From Oscillospiraceae bacterium NTUH-002-81 (lineage in GTDB: Bacteria; Bacillota; Clostridia; Lachnospirales; Lachnospiraceae), in NCBI GenBank assembly GCA_032620915.1, contig CP136052.1, positions 837,001-901,000 on the forward strand: a stretch of DNA of 64,000 nucleotides, written 5' to 3'. Positions 1-8,291 of the stretch are shown here, piece by piece. Position numbers and translations under genes: made by a program. The notes under the pieces were generated by a model, which saw only the letters and a program-made list of their open reading frames with translations, was not told the origin of the DNA and did no database searches. Every line of letters starts with the position of its first letter. The first letter of the stretch is position 1.

Positions 1-180
1 GTGTGGAAGAAGAAGATTATTTCGTGCATCAGAAAAAACTATAGAAAAATAATGAAAAATCCATTTGTTGGGAAAGGAAGAAAGATAGCAGCAACGGGAC
101 TGATGCTGAATGAAAAATTCTATCTGGTGTGTCTTAAATTGTACACAAAACGAAATAAGCAGTTGATTGGGCAGGAATAG
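1..180 (+). CDS. C-terminal tail of a probable glycosyltransferase (partial)
   Basis: An open frame runs from the first base to a TAG at 178-180, giving 59 residues whose start lies outside the window. The tail is basic (many Lys/Arg) with a hydrophobic patch around NEKFYLVCLKLYTKR, which resembles the C-terminal ends of GT2 capsule glycosyltransferases. No catalytic motif is present in the visible part, so the assignment rests on this resemblance and on the flippase 18 bases downstream. It could equally be the end of another capsule enzyme. Confidence 0.45.
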   Translation: MWKKKIISCIRKNYRKIMKNPFVGKGRKIAATGLMLNEKFYLVCLKLYTKRNKQLIGQE

Positions 181-198
181 AAAAGCTGGAGGTTGTTT

Positions 199-1707
199 TT
201 GCGAACAAAATATTCAATTATCAATGCCATTACGGCAGTGGTTTTTCAAATTATTAATATTTTAATTGTATTTCTTTCAAGAAGAATCTTCTTGGCGGAG
301 TTAGGCGCGACTTGTTTAGGGATTAACAGCCTGTTTACACAGATGCTTTCTATGCTGTCACTTGTGGAATTGGGAATCGGACAGGCAATCGTGTTCAGTT
401 TGTATAAGCCGTTGGCTGAAAATGATGAGGAGCAGATTTCCGCAATTATGCAGTTGTATCGCAAAGTTTATACAGCCGTTGGGGGAATTATTTTCCTCAT
501 AGGAGCAGGCTTGACACCTTTTATAAAATTGTTTATTTCAGGAGATATATCGGAAATAAATAATATTTATCTAGTATTTATGCTGTATGTGATCAATACT
601 TCGCTGACATATTTTTCTGCATACAAACAAAATCTGTTTATTGCGGATCAAAGAAAATATATTACCATATTTTATCATGGTGGGTTGTTTATATTAACCA
701 ATCTATTTCAGATCGTAGTCCTTTTGACTACACGTGATTTTATTGCATATCTTTTACTGCAGATTTTTTTTACTATTTTAGAAAGTGTTCTGTTGTCCAG
801 AAAAACGAAAAAGGCGTATCCGTATATTGAAAAGAATAAAAAAGTAATTGTTCATGCGGAGACGCTTCAGACAATGAAAAAAAATGTGGGAGCATTAATG
901 GCTCATAAAATAGGCGGCGTTGTCGTGAATTCCACGGATGCATTGATTATTTCCATGTGTATAGGGATTGTAACGGTAGGAAAATATACGAATTACGCCT
1001 ACGTAGTAAATGCATTTTTGACATTGGCATCACAGCTTTTTGGGTCAGTTACAGCAAGCGTGGGCAATTATAATGTGAACAACCCAGATGAGATAGAGAC
1101 AATATTTGATCATTTTAATTACTTTAATTTTGCGTTGTTTGGAGTTATTTCCGTTTGTTCATTCGGCCTGTTTAATGATTTTATTGGTGTGGTTTATGGG
1201 AAAGAAATGTTATTGGAAAGTGGCGTTGTATTTTTGATGGTAGTACGGCTGTATGTGAATGGCATGCGATATTCGCTGACCACGTTTAAATCAGCGGCAG
1301 GTATTTATTATCCGGATCGGTATAAACCATTGCTGGAATCGGCCATCAATCTGATCGTATCGGTTGTTCTGGCAAAAAAGTGCGGGTTGGCCGGGGTTGT
1401 GATAGGAACGATAGCCTGTATGGTATTGGCAGATTTAACCATAGAACCACATGTAGTATATAAATATATTTTTCATAAAAGATCAATGGATTATTATAAA
1501 AAATATTTGTTATTCGCCTGTGCAATTATGGTAATGATGCCGCTGAGTTATAGGTTTTCTTTGCACACAGTTGCATCCTTCGATAAAATGTTTATAAAGG
1601 GAATTTGTTTACTTTTGATTTCTACGATATATGTTTTTATGATTGGCTGGATCTTCTGTAGAGAAGATTTAAAATACTTTTTAAAACTGTTCCACAGGAG
1701 TGCATAG
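199..1707 (+). CDS. Polysaccharide flippase, Wzx-like (MATE/PST superfamily)
   Basis: This is a polytopic membrane protein of about 500 residues with roughly 12-14 hydrophobic segments, the size and pattern of oligosaccharide flippases that move undecaprenyl-linked repeat units across the membrane. The N-terminus MRTKYSIINAI is typical of the family, as are internal short polar loops such as NSTDALIIS. I chose the TTG at 199 because GGAGG at 188-192 lies 6 bases upstream; the in-frame TTG at 193 touches the Shine-Dalgarno. It is followed 5 bases later by a broken Wzy-like polymerase gene, which fits a Wzx/Wzy pair. The transported glycan cannot be deduced. Confidence 0.88.
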   Translation: MRTKYSIINAITAVVFQIINILIVFLSRRIFLAELGATCLGINSLFTQMLSMLSLVELGIGQAIVFSLYKPLAENDEEQISAIMQLYRKVYTAVGGIIFLIGAGLTPFIKLFISGDISEINNIYLVFMLYVINTSLTYFSAYKQNLFIADQRKYITIFYHGGLFILTNLFQIVVLLTTRDFIAYLLLQIFFTILESVLLSRKTKKAYPYIEKNKKVIVHAETLQTMKKNVGALMAHKIGGVVVNSTDALIISMCIGIVTVGKYTNYAYVVNAFLTLASQLFGSVTASVGNYNVNNPDEIETIFDHFNYFNFALFGVISVCSFGLFNDFIGVVYGKEMLLESGVVFLMVVRLYVNGMRYSLTTFKSAAGIYYPDRYKPLLESAINLIVSVVLAKKCGLAGVVIGTIACMVLADLTIEPHVVYKYIFHKRSMDYYKKYLLFACAIMVMMPLSYRFSLHTVASFDKMFIKGICLLLISTIYVFMIGWIFCREDLKYFLKLFHRSA

Positions 1708-1712
1708 TAAAA

Positions 1713-3194
1713 ATGGTGGCTGATAGATATAGAAGTTTTATGAGAATTGTGCGGATATTGAGTATTATTCTGGCTGTTTTGGGAGTCGTGAAAGGCTGGG
1801 AAAATCTTCTCTTTGGAGCAATCTTGATTTTATGGGGACATAATATGATGTTTTCTTTGAAAAATCAGGAGGGAAGGCTGCCTTTTTTACTTTTTCATAT
1901 AACCTTTTTTACATTTTTATTAGGGCGTCCTTTACTGACTATTTTACACAGTGACGGATTGATTTTGTATGAAGTAAAACGATATCAGGCAACGGCGGAA
2001 TCTGTAATGCTGGCACTGGAACTGATTTTCCTTTCTTTGATAGGGTTATGGATGGGGGCGCAGCTTAGCCTATATTTAGAAAAAGCAGAAAAGCAAACAT
2101 ATGAAGCTTCTAAAATGAAGGATGCTTCAAAAAACAAAATATGGGAAACAAGCGGCTTTGATTGTGTTTATAGCAAGCTATTTATGTGAAGTTGTGGTGA
2201 TAATAGAAAAGGTCATGTTTATTATTTCCCATTCTTATGTATCATACTATGTCGATTTTAAAAGTAGCTTACCTTATATTATTTACGTGGGCTCTACATT
2301 TATGTTTTTTAGTTTATGTATCTGGCTTGCGTTCTTACCAAGTAAAAAAGAGGCATATATAGTCCTGGGATCATATGTAATATTGCGATTGCCAATGGCA
2401 ATTTGTGGTGCTCGTACAGATTTTGTTTTAGCAATTTTGTTTTCGATGGTTTATTTTTTCTTCCGGGATTACCTGGAGCGAAAGCATGAATGGGTTGGAG
2501 CATGGGAAAAACGGTTCATGATTATTGGTGCAACGGTTGGGATTGTTCTGCTGGGAATTTTAAACTATATTCGGGAACAAAAAACGGTAGTTTCGTTTTT
2601 CTCCGTTTGTCTTATTTGAAGATTTTTTCTTTAAACAAGGGGTGACTTTTTCATGGCTGTGCGCGGGATTGGCCAAAGCAGAGCAGTTGAGAAACCGGGG
2701 CGTTGTATCTTATACGTTTGGCCCCCTGATTGATTGGCTGCGCCATGGGACGATTGCGAGATTGCTGGGAGCGGATGCATTGACGGAAAGCAACTCTATA
2801 CAAAATGCAACCGAAAGTAATATATTAGCACATCATTTGTCCTGGATACTTCTTGGAAAGAAAAAATATCTGCAAGGGCATGGAACGGGTTCTTGTTATA
2901 TCTTGGAACTGTTTCTTGATTTCCGTTTCTGGGGTGTCTTTTTAGTGGGAATCTTATTGGGGATGTGCTTGTTTGCTTTTTTTCCGTTTGGCTGGGAAAA
3001 GTGTAGGGATCTGTTCATTTCTGTTTATGACGATCAATGGCTTTTTATACATGCCCAGGGCGTGTGCGTTGAAAGCAATTGATTTTGTATGGCGACTGCC
3101 ATTCTGGTTTTCGTATGCTGGAATATTTATATTAGGAAGAATTTTAGAAAAACGAAGCAGAAGAAAAGGAATTTCTGATCAACATGATTTTTAA
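1713..3194 (+). pseudogene. O-antigen/capsule polymerase, Wzy-like, with three frameshifts
   Basis: Four successive reading frames (1713 on, 2122-2619, 2642-3082, 2973-3194) join into one polytopic membrane protein of about 490 residues. Features include the RTDFVLA segment, a large loop with GPLIDWLR and TESNSIQNATESN, and a final helix before a basic tail. These fit the Wzy family that polymerises lipid-linked repeat units outside the membrane. Removing one base restores the frame at each break: the 6-A run 2129-2134 (gives DASKTKYGKQAALIV), the 5-T run 2596-2600 (gives VVSFSPFVLFEDFFFKQG) and the 7-T run 2977-2983 (gives FAFFRLAGKSVGIC). Because every break is +1 in a homopolymer, sequencing error is as likely as real decay. 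As written the polymerase is not functional. Confidence 0.75.
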
Positions 3195-3212
3195 GGAAAG
3201 GATGAAAGAACG

Positions 3213-3929
3213 ATGAATATAGCAATTATTATAGCAGGCGGCAGTGGACATCGGATGAAACAGGATATCCCGAAACAATTTATCAATGTATATGATAAGC
3301 CGATTCTTGTATACACATTGGAAGGGTTTCAGAAACATCCTGAGATAGACGAGATAGAGGTTGTCTGCCTAGACGGCTGGCAGGAATTGGTATGGGCATA
3401 TGCAAATCAGTTTAATATTACGAAGTTGAAATGGGTGGTACGCGGAGGAAATTCTGCCCAGGAGTCCATACGGAATGGTGTATATCATTTGGAAAGTGTA
3501 TGTACTGAAAAGGATATTATCGTGATACATGATGGAATACGTCCGATGATAGATGATACGGTACTTTCAGATGTGATTGTCACATGCAAAAAATATGGAA
3601 ATGCAGTGTCGTCCCTGCCGTATAATGAGCAGATTTTCAGAACAGAGGATGGTGAAACCAGCTGCGAGTATATTCCAAGAGATACTTTGCGCCGTGTGTC
3701 AACGCCGCAGGCCTATTATTTTGGAAAACTTGATCAGGCCTATCACGAAGCTTTTGAAAAAGAGATTGGAATCTATGGTTCGTCCTATACCAACACAATG
3801 ATGGTCGATCTGGGTGAAAAGCTTCACTTTGCAGCGGGATCGGATCGAAATATAAAACTGACAACCAAAGATGATTTAGAGATGTTTAAGGCTTATATGA
3901 AGATGGAGAAAGATGTATGGTTAAAATAG
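3213..3929 (+). CDS. IspD/TarI-family cytidylyltransferase
   Basis: A 238-residue nucleotidyltransferase. AGGSGHRM (residues 8-15) followed by PKQF (20-23) is the CTP-binding loop, RGGNSAQESIRNG (77-89) matches the family's second motif, and HDGIRP (106-111) its third. Members make CDP-methylerythritol (IspD) or CDP-alditols such as CDP-ribitol (TarI). The surface-polysaccharide neighbours and the 13-base overlap with the following SDR gene favour a CDP-activated alditol or sugar for a glycan, not isoprenoid synthesis. The substrate is inferred, not shown. The ribosome-binding site AAGGAAAGGATG precedes ATG 3213. Good expression coupling with the next gene is likely. Confidence 0.85.
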   Translation: MNIAIIIAGGSGHRMKQDIPKQFINVYDKPILVYTLEGFQKHPEIDEIEVVCLDGWQELVWAYANQFNITKLKWVVRGGNSAQESIRNGVYHLESVCTEKDIIVIHDGIRPMIDDTVLSDVIVTCKKYGNAVSSLPYNEQIFRTEDGETSCEYIPRDTLRRVSTPQAYYFGKLDQAYHEAFEKEIGIYGSSYTNTMMVDLGEKLHFAAGSDRNIKLTTKDDLEMFKAYMKMEKDVWLK

Positions 3930-4951
3930 AAAAATATGCAGAGGATGTTTCATGTGTTTCTAATCTTTCCCTGGATTGGGAGATGCTGAAGGGAAAAACG
4001 GTTTTGATTTCCGGTGCCAGCGGATTGATCGGAACATTTTTGATTGATGTATTGATGGAAAAAAAGATCGGAATCCAAATTATCGCATTGGGAAGAGATG
4101 AGGAACAGGCCAAAATACGTTTTGCAAGATATTGGGATTGCCCGGAATTTTTGTTCGTGAAAGGTGACATTAATAAGACATTAGAACTGGAAATGCTCAC
4201 ACATGTGGACTATGTGATTCACGCCGCAAGCAATACACATCCATTGATGTATTCTTCAGATCCGATCGGAACCTTGATGACCAATTTGACGGGAACGAAA
4301 AATTTGTTGGATGTGGCTGTACAAAAGAAATGCAAGCGTTTTGTTTTCTTGTCCAGTGTGGAAATATATGGAGAAAACAGAGGCGATGTTGATTATTTTG
4401 ATGAAGCTTATTGCGGGTATATTGACTGCAATACGTTAAGAGCAGGATATCCGGAGGGGAAAAGAGCGGGAGAATCCCTTTGCCAGGCTTATAGAAAAAT
4501 GTATGGCATAGAGGTTGTGATTCCAAGACTTGCAAGATGTTATGGACCGACAATGAAATTATCGGACACGAAAGCGATTTCTCAGTTTATAAAGAAGGGA
4601 ATTGCGGGAGAGGATATTGTCTTAAAAAGCGAGGGAAATCAGCTTTACTCGTACACATATGTGGCGGATGCAGTATCAGGTATTCTCACAATTCTTATGA
4701 GGGGAAAGGATGGAGAGGCGTATAATATCGCTGATCCGGAATCTGACATTACGCTAAAAGATTTGGCCAATATGATTGCTGCTTATGTGGGGAAAAAGGT
4801 GGTATTTGAAATACCGGATGTACAGGAATCTGCCGGATATTCCAAAGCAACCAAGGCATTGATGTCTTCCCATAAATTAAAAACACTGGGCTGGAAAGCG
4901 GGCTGGACAATGGAAGACGGAATATGCAGAACTTTAGAAATTTTAAAATAG
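3917..4951 (+). CDS. NAD-dependent sugar epimerase/dehydratase (extended SDR)
   Basis: A 344-residue extended short-chain dehydrogenase. The Rossmann motif GASGLIG is at 33-39, the active-site SSVE region near 146-149, and the catalytic Y178xxxK182 in GYPEGKRAGE. The C-terminal YTYVADAVSGI and AYNIADPESDITL segments are typical of NDP-sugar epimerases and UDP-glucuronate decarboxylases. It overlaps the cytidylyltransferase by 13 bases, so the pair is probably co-translated, and it may reduce or epimerise the sugar/alditol that enzyme activates. The exact substrate cannot be read from the sequence. Confidence 0.85.
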   Translation: MVKIEKYAEDVSCVSNLSLDWEMLKGKTVLISGASGLIGTFLIDVLMEKKIGIQIIALGRDEEQAKIRFARYWDCPEFLFVKGDINKTLELEMLTHVDYVIHAASNTHPLMYSSDPIGTLMTNLTGTKNLLDVAVQKKCKRFVFLSSVEIYGENRGDVDYFDEAYCGYIDCNTLRAGYPEGKRAGESLCQAYRKMYGIEVVIPRLARCYGPTMKLSDTKAISQFIKKGIAGEDIVLKSEGNQLYSYTYVADAVSGILTILMRGKDGEAYNIADPESDITLKDLANMIAAYVGKKVVFEIPDVQESAGYSKATKALMSSHKLKTLGWKAGWTMEDGICRTLEILK

Positions 4952-4962
4952 AAAGATAAAAT

Positions 4963-6021
4963 ATGATAGATATATTAAAAATAGTTACAATAATATCTTT
5001 GAATCTTTGTATATATTATTTTTGCGGCGAATGGGTATGTAAAGGTGCCAAGATTGCCGGTAATATATTAGAAAAAATGATAATAGGTTTCTTTCTGTAT
5101 TTTGCCCTTTTTCAAATGGTCGTGTTACCTGCGATATTGATGCAGGGCAGGATGCGTATCGTGGTGGATATCTGGAAAATCGTGATCCTGCTCATATTAT
5201 GTGCGGGCATATATTTGCTGAAACAAAGAAAAAAGGGAATGCAACTGAAAATGAAGAGAAATTTTAATTTCTTTTTAGTTGTCTTTACTGGATTACTTAT
5301 TGTACTGCAGATATATTATATGGTGCGTAATGGATATAACGGTTGGGATACTGCTTATTATGTGGGTACAATGAACACAACCATGCAGACAGATACGATG
5401 TATATTTATAATGGTAATGACGGGATAAAAGAGTCGATTATTGATTTTAGATATGCGCTTTCGGGTTTTTATATGTATGGTGTTGTGATGTGCAGAATAT
5501 TTAAAATCCATGTTCTTTTATATTGTCGATATGTCATTCCGACGATTTTATCCATTCTTTCTAATGCAATACTATTTGAAATGGGAATGTTTTTTTCAAA
5601 GGATTGGAGTACAACTTATGCTTTGGAATTTGTACTGTTTGCAGATGTTCTGAACTTTGCTTTTGTTTCTACATACAGTACATCAGAGTTTTTGCTGACA
5701 AGGGGAATGGAGGCAAAAGGATATTGCAGTAACGTGATTATTCCAGCGATATTTTTGATTGTACTTCATCTTAATGAAGAATGTAAGTCTAAAAAATACT
5801 GGGTTTTTTTATTCATAATTGCTATCGCCTGTAATGCAGTTTCTTTTTCTGCAGTATTGTTGGCACCCGTCCTTATGTCGATTACTATTTTGACGCTATT
5901 TTTTATGAAGCGGGAAATAGGAATTTTGTGGAGATATGGAGTGGTTATGATAGTTCCTTCAGTATATGCGATTGTCTACTTCTTGTTTTCTAAAGATATT
6001 TTAACAATAAAGGTGAGATAA
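4963..6021 (+). CDS. DUF6077-like polytopic membrane protein, N-terminal part
   Basis: A 352-residue hydrophobic protein with about eight membrane segments. The luminal-type loop GYNGWDTAYYVGTMNTTMQTD and the conserved-looking TRGMEAKGYCSNVIIPAI resemble DUF6077 membrane proteins, a family I know as about 600-700 residues and often found in Clostridia surface-glycan loci. The protein stops at TAA 6019-6021, inside TAATG shared with the next start. Together the two frames have the expected length of one family member, so the break is either a frameshift (needing one extra or two fewer bases) or a genuine split with translational coupling. Function unknown; a GT-C-like role is possible. Confidence 0.6.
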   Translation: MIDILKIVTIISLNLCIYYFCGEWVCKGAKIAGNILEKMIIGFFLYFALFQMVVLPAILMQGRMRIVVDIWKIVILLILCAGIYLLKQRKKGMQLKMKRNFNFFLVVFTGLLIVLQIYYMVRNGYNGWDTAYYVGTMNTTMQTDTMYIYNGNDGIKESIIDFRYALSGFYMYGVVMCRIFKIHVLLYCRYVIPTILSILSNAILFEMGMFFSKDWSTTYALEFVLFADVLNFAFVSTYSTSEFLLTRGMEAKGYCSNVIIPAIFLIVLHLNEECKSKKYWVFLFIIAIACNAVSFSAVLLAPVLMSITILTLFFMKREIGILWRYGVVMIVPSVYAIVYFLFSKDILTIKVR

Positions 6022-6818
6022 TGTACGGTGCAGATACGATAAAAGAAATGATTCAGAAATACGGAAATGGGACTGGCCTTGTTATTATTTTCTTGTGCTG
6101 TGTCATTTGGATCTGGGGAAATTGTGAAAATGAAAAGAAAAAATATTTGATGTGCTATGCACTGGGGGCGGCTGCACTATTAAATTCAAAATCTATGCAG
6201 TTTTTGAAAAATTTGGGTTCTAGAGGAACGTTATATCGTTTTATATGGTTGCTGCCAATGATTTCGGTAATGGCATATGTTTTGACTGAGCTTTTTATAA
6301 AACAGAAAAAAACAAGCGATAAGATATGTTGGATGCTTTTCCTTATATGCTTACTGTATTTCTGTGGCGACACATATCTAAAGCCGGATAAATTGCAATT
6401 GCCGGAAACTGTCTATGGAATTTCTCAGGATACGATAGATGTTTCAGATATTATTGAACAGGAAAAACAAGAAGAATATGTGATTGTTGCCATGGAGAAA
6501 CCATTGCAGCTTACCATTCGTCAATGGAATGCGTTTGTCATCTGCGGAATCACCAGAGAATCGTACATTACAGGAATTGTAGATGATGGCTGGTTTAATG
6601 TGATGTCGGATCGGGAAAAAGAAGAACAGATGCTGATGCGTATGGTTAGCAATGGAGAGGCATTTGACAGGTCTGCAATGAAACAATGTATTCAGGATAG
6701 ACAGATAGATTTTATTGTAATGAATAAAAAACTTGAAATGGAGGGATATATGCAAGAACTTGACTGCAGGCTGGTTGGAGAAAATCAGGCATACGAAGTA
6801 TATGCAACGGGAGTTTAG
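6021..6818 (+). CDS. DUF6077-like membrane protein, C-terminal part
   Basis: A 265-residue continuation of the preceding gene in another frame, starting at the ATG whose A is the last base of the upstream stop (TAATG). It has four hydrophobic segments in the first 125 residues and then a soluble C-terminal domain (about 130-265) without recognisable catalytic motifs. The phrase SRGTLYRFIWLLPM is reminiscent of the same family's second half. No independent ribosome-binding site is seen, consistent with either a frameshift of one gene or stop-start coupling. Function unknown. Confidence 0.55.
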   Translation: MYGADTIKEMIQKYGNGTGLVIIFLCCVIWIWGNCENEKKKYLMCYALGAAALLNSKSMQFLKNLGSRGTLYRFIWLLPMISVMAYVLTELFIKQKKTSDKICWMLFLICLLYFCGDTYLKPDKLQLPETVYGISQDTIDVSDIIEQEKQEEYVIVAMEKPLQLTIRQWNAFVICGITRESYITGIVDDGWFNVMSDREKEEQMLMRMVSNGEAFDRSAMKQCIQDRQIDFIVMNKKLEMEGYMQELDCRLVGENQAYEVYATGV

Positions 6819-6861
6819 CTCCTTCAGGAGGGTAATATTTTTGCAATAGGAGTGGTGTTTG

Positions 6862-8277
6862 ATGAGAGTGGATAGAAATTTTATAGAACAATTATCAAAG
6901 TGGGTAGTTTGCATCGTGTTTTCAGCAATCCTATTTATAAGTATCTGTGTTGCAGCATTTCATTCAAAAATTTATCTGGGTGAGGTTATTGGAGGTATTG
7001 CTTGTGGTGGAATTATTTACGGAACAATGCGGGTGGTATTTACCAAGGAAAGAAAGCTTTCAGAAATGCAAAGTTTTATCATGCTACTTGCTTTGACAGT
7101 AATTGTAAAGTTTTTGGTTGTCTTATTGATAAAACCAGTGCCTAACCAGGATGATTTAAGAATATTTCAGTATTGCGGAGAATTGTTGAAAAATGGAAGA
7201 ATGGTAGATAATGCCCGATTCATAGCACTGTTTCCGCACTTGCTTGGGTATGTTAGTTTCTTGGTTCCATTGTTTAAAGTATTTGGGTATTATACGGCCG
7301 TGGCGCGACTTGCAAATGCTTTTTTGAGCGTGATAGCAATGGCTGCTATTTACGGTATAGCAAGAAATTTGTCAAATAGAAATGGTGCTTCGGCGGCAGC
7401 ACTTCTTTGGATAATATCTCCGATGCAAAGCCTATGGAATTGTTTTGTTTTGTCGGAGACATATTACACAACGTTATTGTTACTGATATTTTTACTTATT
7501 ATTCGCGGACTAAAAAAGGAATTTGAAAAAAGGATAGAGATTTTCAGATGGGTAGCAATAGGAATTCTACTGTCGTTGTTCAATATGACTCGTCCGGTTG
7601 CGATTGTTGTTATTTTGGCGTTGATTCTGACAATTATTTTCATTTACAATAAAAAAGTGAACTTTAAAAGTCTGTTAATACTTATAATAGTTGGAATAAG
7701 TTTTCTGACATGCCAGAGAATCCTGGGAATATATACAGTACATATTTTAGGACAATCTCCGGCAGGTCTTCCGTGGTATAGCATAGCTGTGGGTAGCAAT
7801 GAGAAATACGGAGGATTGTGGAATATAGAAGACTGGAAACTACTGTTCCAATATTCAAATGATCCCGATATCACAGCATCAGATGTTCAAATGAAAATGT
7901 TGCCGATTGCAATTTCTCATATTAGAAATATAACAAATTTAGGGAAATTTCTGGTGACAAAAATATGGAATCTGGTAGGAAACGGAAAAGCTGTTGTACA
8001 GTGGTTGTTGATAGGAAATGTTGACTTCTCTGTAAAAATAGTTAACTATTTGAAAGCTGGTATAAATATATTCTTTTATGGCATTTCCATATTAGGATTT
8101 TGGGGAGGGATCCGATCAAAGAAAAATAAGGATATCTATATTTTGTATGTAGCTTATATCGGTTTATTCTTATCATACATGTTGGTAGAAGTACAGGGAC
8201 GATATAATTATCCGTTGTTTGCTATTTTAATACTCTTGGCGGGAGTGACAGTTGGTACTGCTAAAGACGAAATATGA
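6862..8277 (+). CDS. GT-C glycosyltransferase (GT39/ArnT-like)
   Basis: About 471 residues with about 11-12 membrane segments. The first extracytoplasmic loop carries the acidic motif NQDDLRIF near residue 95 and then ARFIALFPHLLGY, the arrangement of polyprenyl-phosphate-sugar-dependent GT-C enzymes. It probably adds a single sugar from a lipid-phosphate donor to a glycan or protein on the outer face; donor and acceptor are unknown. Start chosen at ATG 6862, with AGGAG at 6848-6852; a TTG three bases earlier is poorly spaced. The stop at 8275-8277 overlaps a possible early ATG of the next gene. Confidence 0.8.
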   Translation: MRVDRNFIEQLSKWVVCIVFSAILFISICVAAFHSKIYLGEVIGGIACGGIIYGTMRVVFTKERKLSEMQSFIMLLALTVIVKFLVVLLIKPVPNQDDLRIFQYCGELLKNGRMVDNARFIALFPHLLGYVSFLVPLFKVFGYYTAVARLANAFLSVIAMAAIYGIARNLSNRNGASAAALLWIISPMQSLWNCFVLSETYYTTLLLLIFLLIIRGLKKEFEKRIEIFRWVAIGILLSLFNMTRPVAIVVILALILTIIFIYNKKVNFKSLLILIIVGISFLTCQRILGIYTVHILGQSPAGLPWYSIAVGSNEKYGGLWNIEDWKLLFQYSNDPDITASDVQMKMLPIAISHIRNITNLGKFLVTKIWNLVGNGKAVVQWLLIGNVDFSVKIVNYLKAGINIFFYGISILGFWGGIRSKKNKDIYILYVAYIGLFLSYMLVEVQGRYNYPLFAILILLAGVTVGTAKDEI

Positions 8278-8291
8278 AAGGAAATATATTT

